24,592 bases of DNA from a virus. Position numbers and translations under genes: made by a program. This document shows positions 1-6,470 of the stretch, one piece after another. Where the stretch lies: IMG/VR virus record IMGVR_UViG_3300047557_000029, positions 1 through 24,592 of that record; one strand, written 5' to 3'. The first letter of the stretch is position 1; each line of letters begins with the position of its first letter. The notes below the pieces were generated by a model that was not told where the DNA came from, searched no databases, and worked only from the letters and a program-made list of their open reading frames with translations.

Positions 1-690
1 ACTGCACGTTACAACCACGAAACCATCGCCCTGGGTTTCTCGATCACCGAAGAGGCAATCGAGGACAACCTGTACGACAGCCTGTCGTCCCGGTACACCA
101 AGGCACTGGCTCGTGCTATGGCTTATACCAAACAAGTTAAAGCCGCCAACGTGCTTAACAACGGGTTCTCCCTTAACTACACCGGTGGCGATGGCAAACC
201 TCTGTTTGCTACTGATCACCCCCTGGTGTCGGGTGGAGTTAACTCTAACGAGCCGGCCACGCCTGCTGACCTGAACGAGACCTCTCTTGAGGCCGCCGTT
301 ATTCAGATCGCAGCTTGGACGGATGAGCGTGGTCTGCTGATCGCTGCCAAGCCCCGCAAGCTGATTGTTCCGCCCGCACTGATGTTCGTGGCGACCCGTC
401 TGCTTGAGACCGAGCTTCGCGTAGCTACGGCTGACAACGACATCAACGCCATCAAGAACAATGGTTCTATCCCCGAGGGTTACACTGTTAACCACTTCTT
501 GACGGATACGAACGCATGGTACTTGACGACTGACGTTCCCAACGGCATGAAGCACTTCGTCCGTACTCCGCTGCAAAACAGCATGGACGGCGACTTCGAC
601 ACCGGTAACGTCCGTTACAAGGCTCGTGAGCGTTACAGCTTTGGCTGGTCGGATCCGCTTGGAATGTTCGGTTCGCCGGGCGCTTCCTAA
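1..690 (+). CDS. major capsid protein, 5' end missing
   Basis: The reading frame is open from base 1 to the TAA at 688-690, so only the C-terminal ~229 residues are present. The visible part contains TRYNHETIALGFSITEEAIE-type sequence near its start, then KALARAMAYTKQV and a GGDGKPLFATDHPL segment, which I recognise as the Mu gpT-like/HK97-fold major head subunit pattern. It would form the icosahedral shell around the DNA. An internal ATG at 118 is not the start, because the same frame continues upstream with convincing capsid sequence. Its position ahead of a decoration-like gene and the strong terminator just after it fit the most highly expressed late gene. The exact capsid subfamily is not certain from this fragment. 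Confidence 0.85.
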   Translation, partial: TARYNHETIALGFSITEEAIEDNLYDSLSSRYTKALARAMAYTKQVKAANVLNNGFSLNYTGGDGKPLFATDHPLVSGGVNSNEPATPADLNETSLEAAVIQIAAWTDERGLLIAAKPRKLIVPPALMFVATRLLETELRVATADNDINAIKNNGSIPEGYTVNHFLTDTNAWYLTTDVPNGMKHFVRTPLQNSMDGDFDTGNVRYKARERYSFGWSDPLGMFGSPGAS

Positions 691-700
691 GCGTAAGGGA

Positions 701-727
701 AGGGGGGTTGCAAAACCCCCTTTTTTC
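701..727 (+). terminator. intrinsic terminator after the capsid gene
   Basis: A perfect 7-bp stem GGGGGTT/AACCCCC (703-709 with 714-720) closes a GCAA tetraloop and is followed directly by six T. GCAA is a GNRA-type loop, unusually stable in RNA. The 3' end of capsid transcripts should lie here, with read-through needed for downstream genes unless a promoter lies in 728-824. I do not see a convincing sigma-70 promoter in that gap. Confidence 0.9.
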
Positions 728-824
728 TGTATTCTGTCGTTAAGTCTAGGATTTTCACCTGTACCGACTGGCCTAGCAGACTTAGTAGAGACGGTGCGGG
801 GATGTGCTACTACACGAGGACAAC

Positions 825-1421
825 ATGGCTCGTACTACCTTTTCAGGCCCAGTCGCGTCTGACAACGGCTTTATTGGAGGCACCGCCTCTTCCCCCATCA
901 CAGTAACCACCGCATCTAATATTTCCAGCTCATACGGATCTACATCTGCGACCACTGGTGATACCCGTCTTTCTTATCAGCGTTTAGCCTTTACCTCGAC
1001 TGGTTCTGGCGAGACTCTTCGCGCTTTCTCAGTTGTGACCGGTGCAAACGCCGCAACCGCAGGCACGATCAACGGCGCACACATTTCTACGTCGATCAAT
1101 ACGACCGGCACGATTTCTGGCGCAGCTAACGCAATCCGTGCAACTCTGGGCGGCACTGCAACCACCCCGGGCGGTACGCTGGCTGTTCTTCAGCTGGACA
1201 CCGACTACGGTACTAACGTCACTCTGGGCGCAGCTTCTTCGTTTATCCGTGTTACGGACAGCGGAAGCCAGACCGGTGAAGTTCAGAACCTGTTCAACAT
1301 TGAGTCCGGCCCAGCTGCGACCATCGTTGCAACCGGTACTGTTGGCGGCACTGCTAAAGGGATCAAGATCCTGATTGGTGGAGTTGCTCACTACATCACC
1401 GTTGGCACAAGCATTAGCTGA
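825..1421 (+). CDS. putative head decoration/structural protein
   Basis: 198 residues, rich in Thr, Ser, Gly and Ala, with no transmembrane segment. It begins MARTTFSGPVASDNGFIGG and has alternating small and beta-branched residues typical of beta-rich virion proteins; the C-terminus (GGTAKGIKILIGGVAHYITV) looks like a closing beta strand. I chose the ATG at 825 over an in-frame ATG at 804 because a purine-rich CGAGGA lies about 5 bases upstream and the extra seven residues look like leader. Proteins with this N-terminus often follow the capsid gene in aquatic phages. A decoration or head-fibre role is inferred from position and composition only. It ends in a TGATG overlap with the next small gene. 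Confidence 0.65.
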   Translation: MARTTFSGPVASDNGFIGGTASSPITVTTASNISSSYGSTSATTGDTRLSYQRLAFTSTGSGETLRAFSVVTGANAATAGTINGAHISTSINTTGTISGAANAIRATLGGTATTPGGTLAVLQLDTDYGTNVTLGAASSFIRVTDSGSQTGEVQNLFNIESGPAATIVATGTVGGTAKGIKILIGGVAHYITVGTSIS

Positions 1422-1591
1422 TGCAGATAACCAAAGAGTTTTTGGAAACTGAGATAGCGGCTCTGGAGCAAGAACTGAATAAGGCTCAAGTCTTTCAGAT
1501 TCAAGCCCAAGCCACTATCGCGGCGTACAAAATGTTAATTAATCGGTTAGACGCACCAGAGACGGAGAATCAAAATGGCGATGCAGTATGA
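1421..1591 (+). CDS. 56-residue coiled-coil protein
   Basis: A short gene whose ATG shares the A of the upstream TGA stop (TGATG), which favours translational coupling. Residues ~4-43 form one amphipathic helix with heptad-like spacing (FLETEIAALEQELNKAQVF, then YKMLINRL), followed by an acidic tail. Its 3' end overlaps the next gene by 17 bases. Small Glu/Gln-rich coiled coils of this kind are frequent between structural genes of tailed phages, but I cannot assign a function. A minor virion or assembly-chaperone role is possible. Confidence rests on the clean helix pattern and the start overlap. Confidence 0.6.
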   Translation: MQITKEFLETEIAALEQELNKAQVFQIQAQATIAAYKMLINRLDAPETENQNGDAV

Positions 1592-2063
1592 CGTAAAGTC
1601 GTATCATGCAACGAGTTCATCGCTTGCTTATGGCGCTCGCGCACGGCTAAAAGGTGTGGTTTTATCTCCAAGTACGTCAGTTACTTTTAACTCGTGCGTG
1701 GTTGATACTGCTGGTGCCTTGACTGGAACCTACGACATACCGGGTTCGACAACCTGTACGGTGACTATTGCTAATCACGGATTATCAAACGGCGACTTAA
1801 TTGCGCTTAACTTTACTAGCGGCACAGCAGTAGATAACGCCTACACAGTAGCAAACGTAACGCAAAACACGTTTACAGTAACTACGGCAAGCTTGACTAC
1901 CAGTGGCAATGTAACCTTGTACCCTAACATTCTGGTTGAATTAGATTGTTCAACTGGTACAGCGTTTTATACGTTAATTCCTGGTGAAGGCATTCTTGCA
2001 CAAGAAGGTTTATTTTGTTTGTTACCTTCTACCAGCGTCACAATGACTATTTTCTACGGCTAG
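1575..2063 (+). CDS. beta-rich structural protein, tandem paralogue 1
   Basis: 162 residues. It starts MAMQYDVKS and ends with a VTMTIFYG motif. The middle (about residues 60-115) has HGLSNGDLIALNF, then a segment ending TTSGNVT, a phage beta-domain pattern built around an HGL-x(2)-GD turn; the C-terminal third has LIPGEGI. The next gene has the same architecture, so the two arose by tandem duplication. A GGAG at 1563-1566 supports the ATG at 1575. It is probably a virion surface or decoration component, inferred from context. No catalytic motif is visible. Confidence 0.6.
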   Translation: MAMQYDVKSYHATSSSLAYGARARLKGVVLSPSTSVTFNSCVVDTAGALTGTYDIPGSTTCTVTIANHGLSNGDLIALNFTSGTAVDNAYTVANVTQNTFTVTTASLTTSGNVTLYPNILVELDCSTGTAFYTLIPGEGILAQEGLFCLLPSTSVTMTIFYG

Positions 2064-2073
2064 GAGATAGGTC

Positions 2074-2568
2074 ATGTCCATGCAATATGACGTTAAATCT
2101 GCGATTGCAAAAAACACTGGGTTACTCGTAACTGATCAGCCGGTACGTTTAAAGTCAATCACGGTTACAAGCGCGACCTCTTCGTTAAGAAGCGTGTGTA
2201 TATGCGATCCAGATTTCAATAAGTCTGGAACGTATAGCCGCACAAGCCCAAGCGCCACAATTACCGTAACTATTACAGATCACGGACTTGAGACTGGTGA
2301 TCGTGTGTTTTTAGACTTTACTACTGGTACAGCTCGGGATGGCGGATACACAATAACAAAAACAGGCGCCAACACATTTACTTGTGCAGATGCTGTAACT
2401 ACCACTACAAGTGGAAACGTCACGATGTACAGCGTTATTGCGCTAGAACTTGCAACTTTTAGCACGGTTGGTCTTCCCGTGTTGATCCCAGGCGAAGGTA
2501 TCTACTGCCCTAACGGTATTTTCGTTGGGTGTGGCTCTTCGGTAACCGCAACAGTTTTCTACGGATAA
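2074..2568 (+). CDS. beta-rich structural protein, tandem paralogue 2
   Basis: 164 residues, colinear with the upstream protein: MSMQYDVKS at the N-terminus, HGLETGDRVFLDF in the middle, TTSGNVTMYS, LIPGEGIYCPNG, and a final TATVFYG. The DNA of the two genes is clearly diverged although the key motifs are kept, so the duplication is not recent or the copies are under different selection. This copy has several extra Cys (for example SVCICD near residue 45). AGGAGATAG just upstream of the ATG is a good ribosome-binding site. The role is unknown, most likely structural. Confidence 0.6.
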   Translation: MSMQYDVKSAIAKNTGLLVTDQPVRLKSITVTSATSSLRSVCICDPDFNKSGTYSRTSPSATITVTITDHGLETGDRVFLDFTTGTARDGGYTITKTGANTFTCADAVTTTTSGNVTMYSVIALELATFSTVGLPVLIPGEGIYCPNGIFVGCGSSVTATVFYG

Positions 2569-2570
2569 AA

Positions 2571-3311
2571 ATGAACCGAGAACAATCCTACGATTTGGTT
2601 GGTAAAAAGCTCTTCATAGGGCTTCCTGCTTACGACTTTAAGATAAGCGTCAAGTTAGCCATTTCGTTGGCCGAGTTCTGTGTGAAAGCACAGGCTCACG
2701 GGGTAGCAGTCCAGTTAGCAAATATCTCTGGATGCTCCGTGGTATCTCGTGTCCGCAACAGCATCGCCAAATTGTTCTTGGAATCTAACTGTGATCACCT
2801 GTTAATGGTGGACTCAGACATGGTCATCAATGCCGATGACATCTTCCGACTTCTGGCATTTAACAGCACCCGCCCAATCGTGGCCGGAGTTGGATGCGCC
2901 AGGAAGAAGGAGAAAGTTTACTTTTCCATGCTCGACCATGATGAGGATGGAAACGTCCTGATGGACTCGATGGGTCTGGTCAGGGCAAAGCGTGTTGGTA
3001 CCGGTTTTATGATGATCCAGCGCAAAGTATTTGAGACTCTAAGAGATCAACATCCTGAGTGGAAATACTACGACCAGAACCACGAGTGCGACATGTATAC
3101 CTACTTTGACTTCCTGTTGAGCCAGGAAGAAGGTTACATGGGCGAGGACTTTGTGTTCTGTGAGCGGGCAAGACAGGCTGGGTTTAGCGTATGGATTGAC
3201 CCAACTATCAAGCTTGGTCACATGGGTATCCATGAATATGAAGGCGCTTTTGGGGATGACTATCTATATCCCCGCCTGCGCCCGGTAGATGCAGCTAAGG
3301 AGGCAGCGTAA
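2571..3311 (+). CDS. GT-A fold glycosyltransferase
   Basis: 246 residues from the ATG at 2571. The open frame extends further up, but that would overlap the preceding gene. The N-terminal KLFIGLPAYD strand, an SRVRNSIAKLFLES segment (~residues 59-72) and HLLMVDSDM place a DxD-type metal/nucleotide-sugar site (DSD, residues 81-83) on a GT-A fold. The C-terminal half has YMGEDFVFCERARQAG and a closing GHMGIHEYEG, as in phage family-2-like enzymes. It would transfer a sugar from a nucleotide donor to an unknown acceptor. Its place inside the virion gene block suggests modification of capsid or fibre proteins, but phage DNA or host glycans are alternatives. It ends in a TAATG overlap with the next gene. 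Confidence 0.8.
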   Translation: MNREQSYDLVGKKLFIGLPAYDFKISVKLAISLAEFCVKAQAHGVAVQLANISGCSVVSRVRNSIAKLFLESNCDHLLMVDSDMVINADDIFRLLAFNSTRPIVAGVGCARKKEKVYFSMLDHDEDGNVLMDSMGLVRAKRVGTGFMMIQRKVFETLRDQHPEWKYYDQNHECDMYTYFDFLLSQEEGYMGEDFVFCERARQAGFSVWIDPTIKLGHMGIHEYEGAFGDDYLYPRLRPVDAAKEAA

Positions 3312-3598
3312 TGGCTAAGGGCATGGGCATCAAAACCTCGGTGAAGTCGGGTAACTTCCGGCCCACCAAGCAAGGTGCTGGCATGACCGAGAAGGGCGTT
3401 AAAGCCTATCGGAAAGCCAATCCTGGCTCAAAGTTGCAGACTGCTGTTACTGAATCAAGCCCCACCGGCAAACGCGCAGCTCGACGGAAATCGTTTTGCG
3501 CAAGGATGGAAGGCATGAAGAAATTAGCCAATCCAGAAACCAAACGCGATCCAAACAGCCGGTTAAATCAATCTTTAAAACGATGGAGATGCGGTTAA
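3311..3598 (+). CDS. small basic protein, DUF6321-like
   Basis: 95 residues, strongly basic. It has a KGVKAYRKANPGSKLQTAV core (~residues 28-46), SPTGKRAARRKSFCARMEG and a C-terminal DPNSRLNQSLKRWRC stretch. I recognise this order (GVKAYRxANPGSKL, then RRKSFCARM, then a KRW-C end) from a conserved small phage family that I associate with DUF6321; no activity is known to me. One Cys lies in SFCARM and one at the C-terminus. The ATG overlaps the glycosyltransferase stop. It opens the run of small basic genes. A nucleic-acid-binding virion protein is plausible from charge alone. Confidence 0.7.
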   Translation: MAKGMGIKTSVKSGNFRPTKQGAGMTEKGVKAYRKANPGSKLQTAVTESSPTGKRAARRKSFCARMEGMKKLANPETKRDPNSRLNQSLKRWRCG

Positions 3599-3847
3599 AT
3601 GGACTCGGTGGGTCTTATTTGGAATGGTCTTCTTACCCTAGCCGCAGCGTTTTTTGCTCTGGTGGCATATATGGCACAGGAAAAGTTTAGGAAAATAGAC
3701 CAGATTGAACAAAAACTTAACGACACACGTGTGGAGGTAGCCCGTGATCACGTTACTAAAGAAGAAGTTCAGCGAATTACTGAACACATTGACGCAAGGT
3801 TTAACCGCCTTGAAGAAAAAATTGATCGACTTATTGGCAAGGGGTAA
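3599..3847 (+). CDS. small membrane protein with coiled coil
   Basis: 82 residues. One hydrophobic segment at ~residues 5-25 (VGLIWNGLLTLAAAFFALVAYM) is followed by a charged helix to the end, with heptads in EQKLNDTRVEV and IDARFNRLEEKIDRLIGK. This is the architecture of small XhlA-like or holin-accessory proteins, with an N-terminal membrane anchor and a cytoplasmic or periplasmic coiled coil. It lies far from the lysis cassette at 20.5-22.0 kb, so a lysis role is not supported by neighbours. Its start abuts the previous stop with no spacing, consistent with translational coupling. Confidence 0.65.
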   Translation: MDSVGLIWNGLLTLAAAFFALVAYMAQEKFRKIDQIEQKLNDTRVEVARDHVTKEEVQRITEHIDARFNRLEEKIDRLIGKG

Positions 3848-4189
3848 ATGATGCCGCGCACACCAGCCCGTATGATTGCTGAGACTATGGAAGAGGAGCA
3901 GACCGCCCCTCTTGGTCGTATGCTTCGCAAGATCAGAGAAACCAAAGTTGATGAAGAAGGTGGCATGGGGCCGATGCGTCGGGCAGTTCAGGGAGCATCT
4001 AATGTCATGGCGCCTGGCATCGAGGCTATCGAGCGTATGACTCGCCGTCCTCGCCGCAGCCCAGACGAGATGGTTGATCTGACTCGTGAGATTGGCCGTG
4101 GCATGAAGTCAGGCGGTAAGGTCTCTTCTGCTTCTAAGCGGGCTGACGGAATCGCCCAGCGGGGTAAAACCCGTGGGAGGATGATTTAA
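3848..4189 (+). CDS. small basic protein with C-terminal RADGIA tag, copy 1
   Basis: 113 residues. The N-terminal half is a Met/Arg-rich helix (MIAETMEEE, LGRMLRKIRETKVDE) and the middle has RRPRRSPDEMVDLTREIG. The last 16 residues (98-113) read RADGIAQRGKTRGRMI, preceded by a GGKVSSASK linker. The next gene ends with almost the same 25 residues although the bodies are unrelated, so the tail behaves as a transferable module. The start could be either Met of the ATGATG at 3848. The function is not known to me. The tag is basic and Gly-rich, with no hydrophobic segment. Confidence 0.6.
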   Translation: MMPRTPARMIAETMEEEQTAPLGRMLRKIRETKVDEEGGMGPMRRAVQGASNVMAPGIEAIERMTRRPRRSPDEMVDLTREIGRGMKSGGKVSSASKRADGIAQRGKTRGRMI

Positions 4190-4600
4190 ATGCAAAACAA
4201 ATATTCAAGAATTCTTAATACATTAGCATCAAGACGTAATACTCCAGTTGATACAAGGTCAACATACGACCCGTCTACCGCTGCTCCTAAACTGCCTACT
4301 GGGATTCCAAAATCGGCAGTAGGGAATAGACCTTTATCAACTAATATTCCCATCGCTCCAGTGTTACAAAACTTAGGTGCCAAACCAACAGCAACGCCAA
4401 ATATTATGCCCATGCCAAAATCTGGAATGGGGATGCCAGCCGCAGCCAGACCTAATGTTGGAATGGCAGCCGCAGCCAGTCCCGGTGCTGGAGTGCCTGC
4501 GGCAGCTATGCCAATGAAAAAAGGTGGTAAGGTCTCCTCGGCTTCTAAGAGAGCAGATGGCATTGCTAAAAAAGGTAAAACCCGTGGACGGATGATCTAA
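4190..4600 (+). CDS. small protein with Pro/Ala repeats and C-terminal RADGIA tag, copy 2
   Basis: 136 residues in three parts. Residues 1-~55 are polar and coded by A/T-rich DNA. Residues ~65-108 are low-complexity Met/Pro/Ala/Gly with an imperfect repeat (GMPAAARPN, GMAAAASPG, GVPAAAMP). The C-terminal ~28 residues are MKKGGKVSSASK plus RADGIAKKGKTRGRMI (121-136). The tail matches the upstream protein at nearly every position while the bodies share nothing I can see. The Pro/Ala stretch looks like a flexible linker. Base composition changes sharply between the A/T-rich 5' half and the G/C-rich linker, which suggests a composite gene. The function is unknown. Confidence 0.55.
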   Translation: MQNKYSRILNTLASRRNTPVDTRSTYDPSTAAPKLPTGIPKSAVGNRPLSTNIPIAPVLQNLGAKPTATPNIMPMPKSGMGMPAAARPNVGMAAAASPGAGVPAAAMPMKKGGKVSSASKRADGIAKKGKTRGRMI

Positions 4601-4848
4601 TGAGCTACCCTAAAGCCGAACCCAAAGATCTAATCTACCGTCCTCCCAAGCCTGGTAAGCCCAAGGAAATTGAGGCTAAAAAAGGCGGGAAGATCAACGG
4701 CCAGAATAAGGTCGCAACGGTTATGAAAGAGTTCAAGGCCGGCAAGCTGAAGTCATCTTCCGGCCAAAAAGTAACTAACCCCAAGCAGGCTATTGCAATC
4801 GGCCTGAGTGAGGCTGGTATGTCCAAACCTAAACGGAGAATGAAATGA
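4600..4848 (+). CDS. small basic protein, DUF6496-like
   Basis: 82 residues, basic. After a Pro-rich start (YRPPKPGKPKEIEAKKGGK), residues ~36-72 read VATVMKEFKAGKLKSSSG, then VTNPKQAIAIGLSEAG. I recognise this pattern (VMxEFKxGKLxSxSG, then KQAIAIALSEA) as the DUF6496 family found in phages and bacteria, whose biochemical role is not known to me. The gene overlaps its neighbours at both ends (TAATG and ATGA), so it belongs to one translationally coupled string. It carries the GGK motif shared by many genes of this cassette but not the RADGIA tag. Confidence 0.75.
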   Translation: MSYPKAEPKDLIYRPPKPGKPKEIEAKKGGKINGQNKVATVMKEFKAGKLKSSSGQKVTNPKQAIAIGLSEAGMSKPKRRMK

Positions 4849-5072
4849 AAGAATCAAAGAAAATGATGGAAAAAGAAGTGTCCTTTATGAAGAAAAAAGG
4901 CGCTCCCAAGTCCATGATCAAGCACGAGATGGCTGAAGCTGGCATGAAGTATGGCGGCAAGGCTAAGAAGATGTCCGCTGGTGGATACACCCGTTCAGCT
5001 GACGGCGTTGCCAAAAAGGGTAAGACCCGTGGCACGATGGTCAAGATGATGGGCGGCGGCAAGGCTTGCTGA
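4845..5072 (+). CDS. small basic protein with RADGIA-like tag, copy 3
   Basis: 75 residues. An N-terminal amphipathic helix rich in Lys and Met (KESKKMMEKEVSFMKKKG, then MIKHEMAEAGMKYGGK) is followed by YTRSADGVAKKGKTRGTMV (residues 48-66) and a short MMGGGKAC end. The tag differs from copies 1 and 2 in having Ser before ADG and nine extra residues after it, so it is internal by a few positions. MIKHEMAEAGMKYGGK resembles the KHE-x-AE-x(2)-MKxGGK pattern common in small phage proteins. The function is unknown. It is coupled to the upstream gene by an ATGA overlap. Confidence 0.6.
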   Translation: MKESKKMMEKEVSFMKKKGAPKSMIKHEMAEAGMKYGGKAKKMSAGGYTRSADGVAKKGKTRGTMVKMMGGGKAC

Positions 5073-5073
5073 G

Positions 5074-5355
5074 ATGAGAGCCAGCCGAGGGATGGGAGCG
5101 ATCCTCCCGTCCAAGATGCCAAATGCCAAGACTAAGCGTCGCCGGGATGATACGGATTTCACTGAGTACGCAGAAGGTGGAAAGGTTAGCAAGGTAAATG
5201 AAGCCGGAAACTACACCAAACCAGGGATGCGAAAGCGGCTCTTTGAAAGTATTAAGGCTGGTGGAAAAGGAGGTTCGCCTGGCCAGTGGTCGGCTCGAAA
5301 AGCTCAGCTACTGGCAGCCAAGTACAAAAAGGCTGGAGGCGGATACAAAGATTAG
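5074..5355 (+). CDS. small basic protein, DUF5872-like C-terminal domain
   Basis: 93 residues in two parts. Residues 1-40 have SRGMGAILPSKMP and YAEGGKV, a short N-terminal motif I recognise from many small phage proteins. Residues ~45-93 hold GNYTKPGMRKRLFESIKAGG, then GSPGQWSARKAQLLAAKYKK and a GGGY end, the pattern I associate with DUF5872 (SARKAQ core). This family is often found in phage virion gene blocks, and its activity is not known to me. A downstream open frame in +1 begins at about the stop codon; see 5351-5515. Confidence 0.75.
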   Translation: MRASRGMGAILPSKMPNAKTKRRRDDTDFTEYAEGGKVSKVNEAGNYTKPGMRKRLFESIKAGGKGGSPGQWSARKAQLLAAKYKKAGGGYKD

Positions 5356-5515
5356 GCGCCCCGTCTACAACCCGGATACTGACGGAAACGTATTTAAATG
5401 GCTAATTGCAACATCCGAAGACTTTAGGAAGATCAGACAACGAGAGAGATGGAATGAGCTTAAAAAAATCTCAGAAAAGCCTAAAGTCCTGGACGGAGCA
5501 AAAGTGGAGAACTAA
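5351..5515 (+). CDS. putative 54-residue protein with non-ATG start, or a +1 extension of the upstream gene
   Basis: The frame from ~5351 to the TAA at 5513-5515 encodes a convincing peptide (RRPVYNPDTDGNVFKWLIAT, then SEDFRKIRQRERWNELKKI), with ordered hydrophobics and a charged helix. No ATG, GTG or TTG suits it. The only ATG in this frame (5198) would make the first half an antisense-looking shadow of the DUF5872-like gene. An ATT at 5351, with GGAGG at 5335-5339 upstream and overlapping the preceding TAG, is the best start; CTG at 5333 is another. A +1 frameshift at GAT-TAG would instead fuse it to the upstream protein. Its 3' end overlaps the next gene by 62 bases. Confidence 0.45.
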   Translation: MRRPVYNPDTDGNVFKWLIATSEDFRKIRQRERWNELKKISEKPKVLDGAKVEN

Positions 5516-5714
5516 AAGTGGCAAACCATCTACGCAAGGATCGGAGGCGACAGGGGAAAGATACCTCCCTTCCAGCGCCATCAAAGCGCTCTCCTCGCAA
5601 GAGTACGCCGCGACCACCCGAGCCAAGCGAGCCGGAAAAGCCGCAGGAAAGCAGTTCGTCCCCCAGCCTAAAGGGGTGGCTCAAAAGACTGCTCGGCATA
5701 GGAAAGTGACATGA
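5454..5714 (+). CDS. small basic conserved phage protein (GERYLP/AATTRAKR family)
   Basis: 86 residues from the ATG at 5454, with a purine-rich GAGAGA just upstream. Conserved-looking blocks run SLKSWTEQKWRTKSGKPST, TGERYLPSSAIKALSSQEYA, ATTRAKRAGKAAGKQF and QPKGVAQKTARHRK. I recognise this order from a widespread small protein of aquatic phages and prophages with no function known to me. Strong charge and a helical C-terminus would suit nucleic-acid binding. An upstream in-frame ATG at 5406 is less likely because the extra residues are shadow-like and overlap the gene before. It ends in an ATGA overlap with the neck gene. Confidence 0.7.
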   Translation: MSLKKSQKSLKSWTEQKWRTKSGKPSTQGSEATGERYLPSSAIKALSSQEYAATTRAKRAGKAAGKQFVPQPKGVAQKTARHRKVT

Positions 5715-6469
5715 CGACTTCCGGAACCAACCTATTTAATCCAGACCTCAATGAGATGTGCGAGGAAGCCTTTGAACGGGCTGGCCGCGAGATGCGCTCT
5801 GGATATGACCTCCGAACGGCTCGTCGCAGTATCAACCTCATGCTGGCCGATTGGGGCAACCGTGGGATTAACCTGTGGACAATCGAACAGGGAACGATCA
5901 ATTTGTTGCAAGGCACCAATACTTATGACTTGCCTGTAGATACAGTTGATCTCTTGGATCATGTGATCCGTACCGGGCAAAACAACCCGGCTACACAGGC
6001 TGACCTGACCATTACCCGGATCAGCTCCTCCACCTACGCCACAATCCCCAATAAATTGACCCAGGGCAGGCCGATTCAAGTCTGGGTACAGAGACTTACC
6101 GGGCAGGCTTATCCGGCTACCAGTGACTATTCTCCTGGTGCCACTGCTTACCCAAGGGTTACGGTATGGCCCACCCCAAATCAAGGGACTCTGGGTAACC
6201 CCTATTACCAGTTTGTGTACTGGAGACTGCGCCGGATGCAGGACGCCGGAAATGGCATCAATACCTTTGATATTCCTTGGCGGTTTTTGAACTGCTTTGT
6301 CGCTGGACTTGCGTACTACATTGCGATGAAAATACCGGAAGGGACGCCCCGGCTGGAGATGCTCAAAGCCTCCTATGATGAGGCTTGGAATATTGCAGCT
6401 GGTGAGGACAGGGAAAAGGCAGCGGATCGGTTTGTGCCGAGACAGTACTTCATAGGATCGGCATCGTGA
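5711..6469 (+). CDS. neck/head-to-tail adaptor protein 1 (P22 gp4 or T7 gp11-like)
   Basis: 252 residues, soluble. The N-terminus has a characteristic FNPDLNEMCEEAFERAG, then RSGYDLRTARRSINLMLADW and RGINLWTIEQG, an all-helical start I know from phage head-completion proteins; the centre is beta-rich (GTNTYDLPVDTVDLLD). The C-terminus is helical (FLNCFVAGLAYYIAMKIPEG, LKASYDEAW). It would form a ring below the portal that seals packaged DNA and docks the tail. The repeated helix-beta-helix layout and similar length of the gene at 7286 suggest two stacked neck rings. The assignment is by pattern, and the precise family (gp4-like or tail tubular A-like) is not settled. Confidence 0.65.
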   Translation: MTTSGTNLFNPDLNEMCEEAFERAGREMRSGYDLRTARRSINLMLADWGNRGINLWTIEQGTINLLQGTNTYDLPVDTVDLLDHVIRTGQNNPATQADLTITRISSSTYATIPNKLTQGRPIQVWVQRLTGQAYPATSDYSPGATAYPRVTVWPTPNQGTLGNPYYQFVYWRLRRMQDAGNGINTFDIPWRFLNCFVAGLAYYIAMKIPEGTPRLEMLKASYDEAWNIAAGEDREKAADRFVPRQYFIGSAS

Positions 6470-6470
6470 T

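Noticed and set aside
118-690. ATG at 118 as the start of a separate 190-residue gene
   Set aside because: The same frame is open to base 1 and the upstream codons give convincing capsid sequence, so this is an internal Met of a gene cut by the window edge.
728-824. Possible sigma-70 promoter between the capsid terminator and the next gene
   Set aside because: TAGGAT-like hexamers exist, but no -35 element sits at proper spacing. It is not strong enough to annotate.
1029-1391. 120-residue frame on the - strand and overlapping + frames inside the decoration-like gene
   Set aside because: They are shadows of the Thr/Ala/Gly-rich gene at 825-1421, without start signals or recognisable motifs.
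4186-4563. 125-residue hydrophobic-looking frame on the - strand
   Set aside because: Its Ala/Gly/Pro/Ile pattern is the mirror of the low-complexity Pro/Ala linker and polar part of the + strand gene at 4190-4600.
5518-5709. 63-residue GTG-start frame with a Pro/Ser-rich middle and an amphipathic end (SLKGWLKRLLGIGK)
   Set aside because: It lies wholly inside the better supported gene at 5454-5714, whose sequence matches a familiar conserved family. The start is GTG with no good ribosome-binding site. Kept as shadow, although the end looks curiously protein-like.
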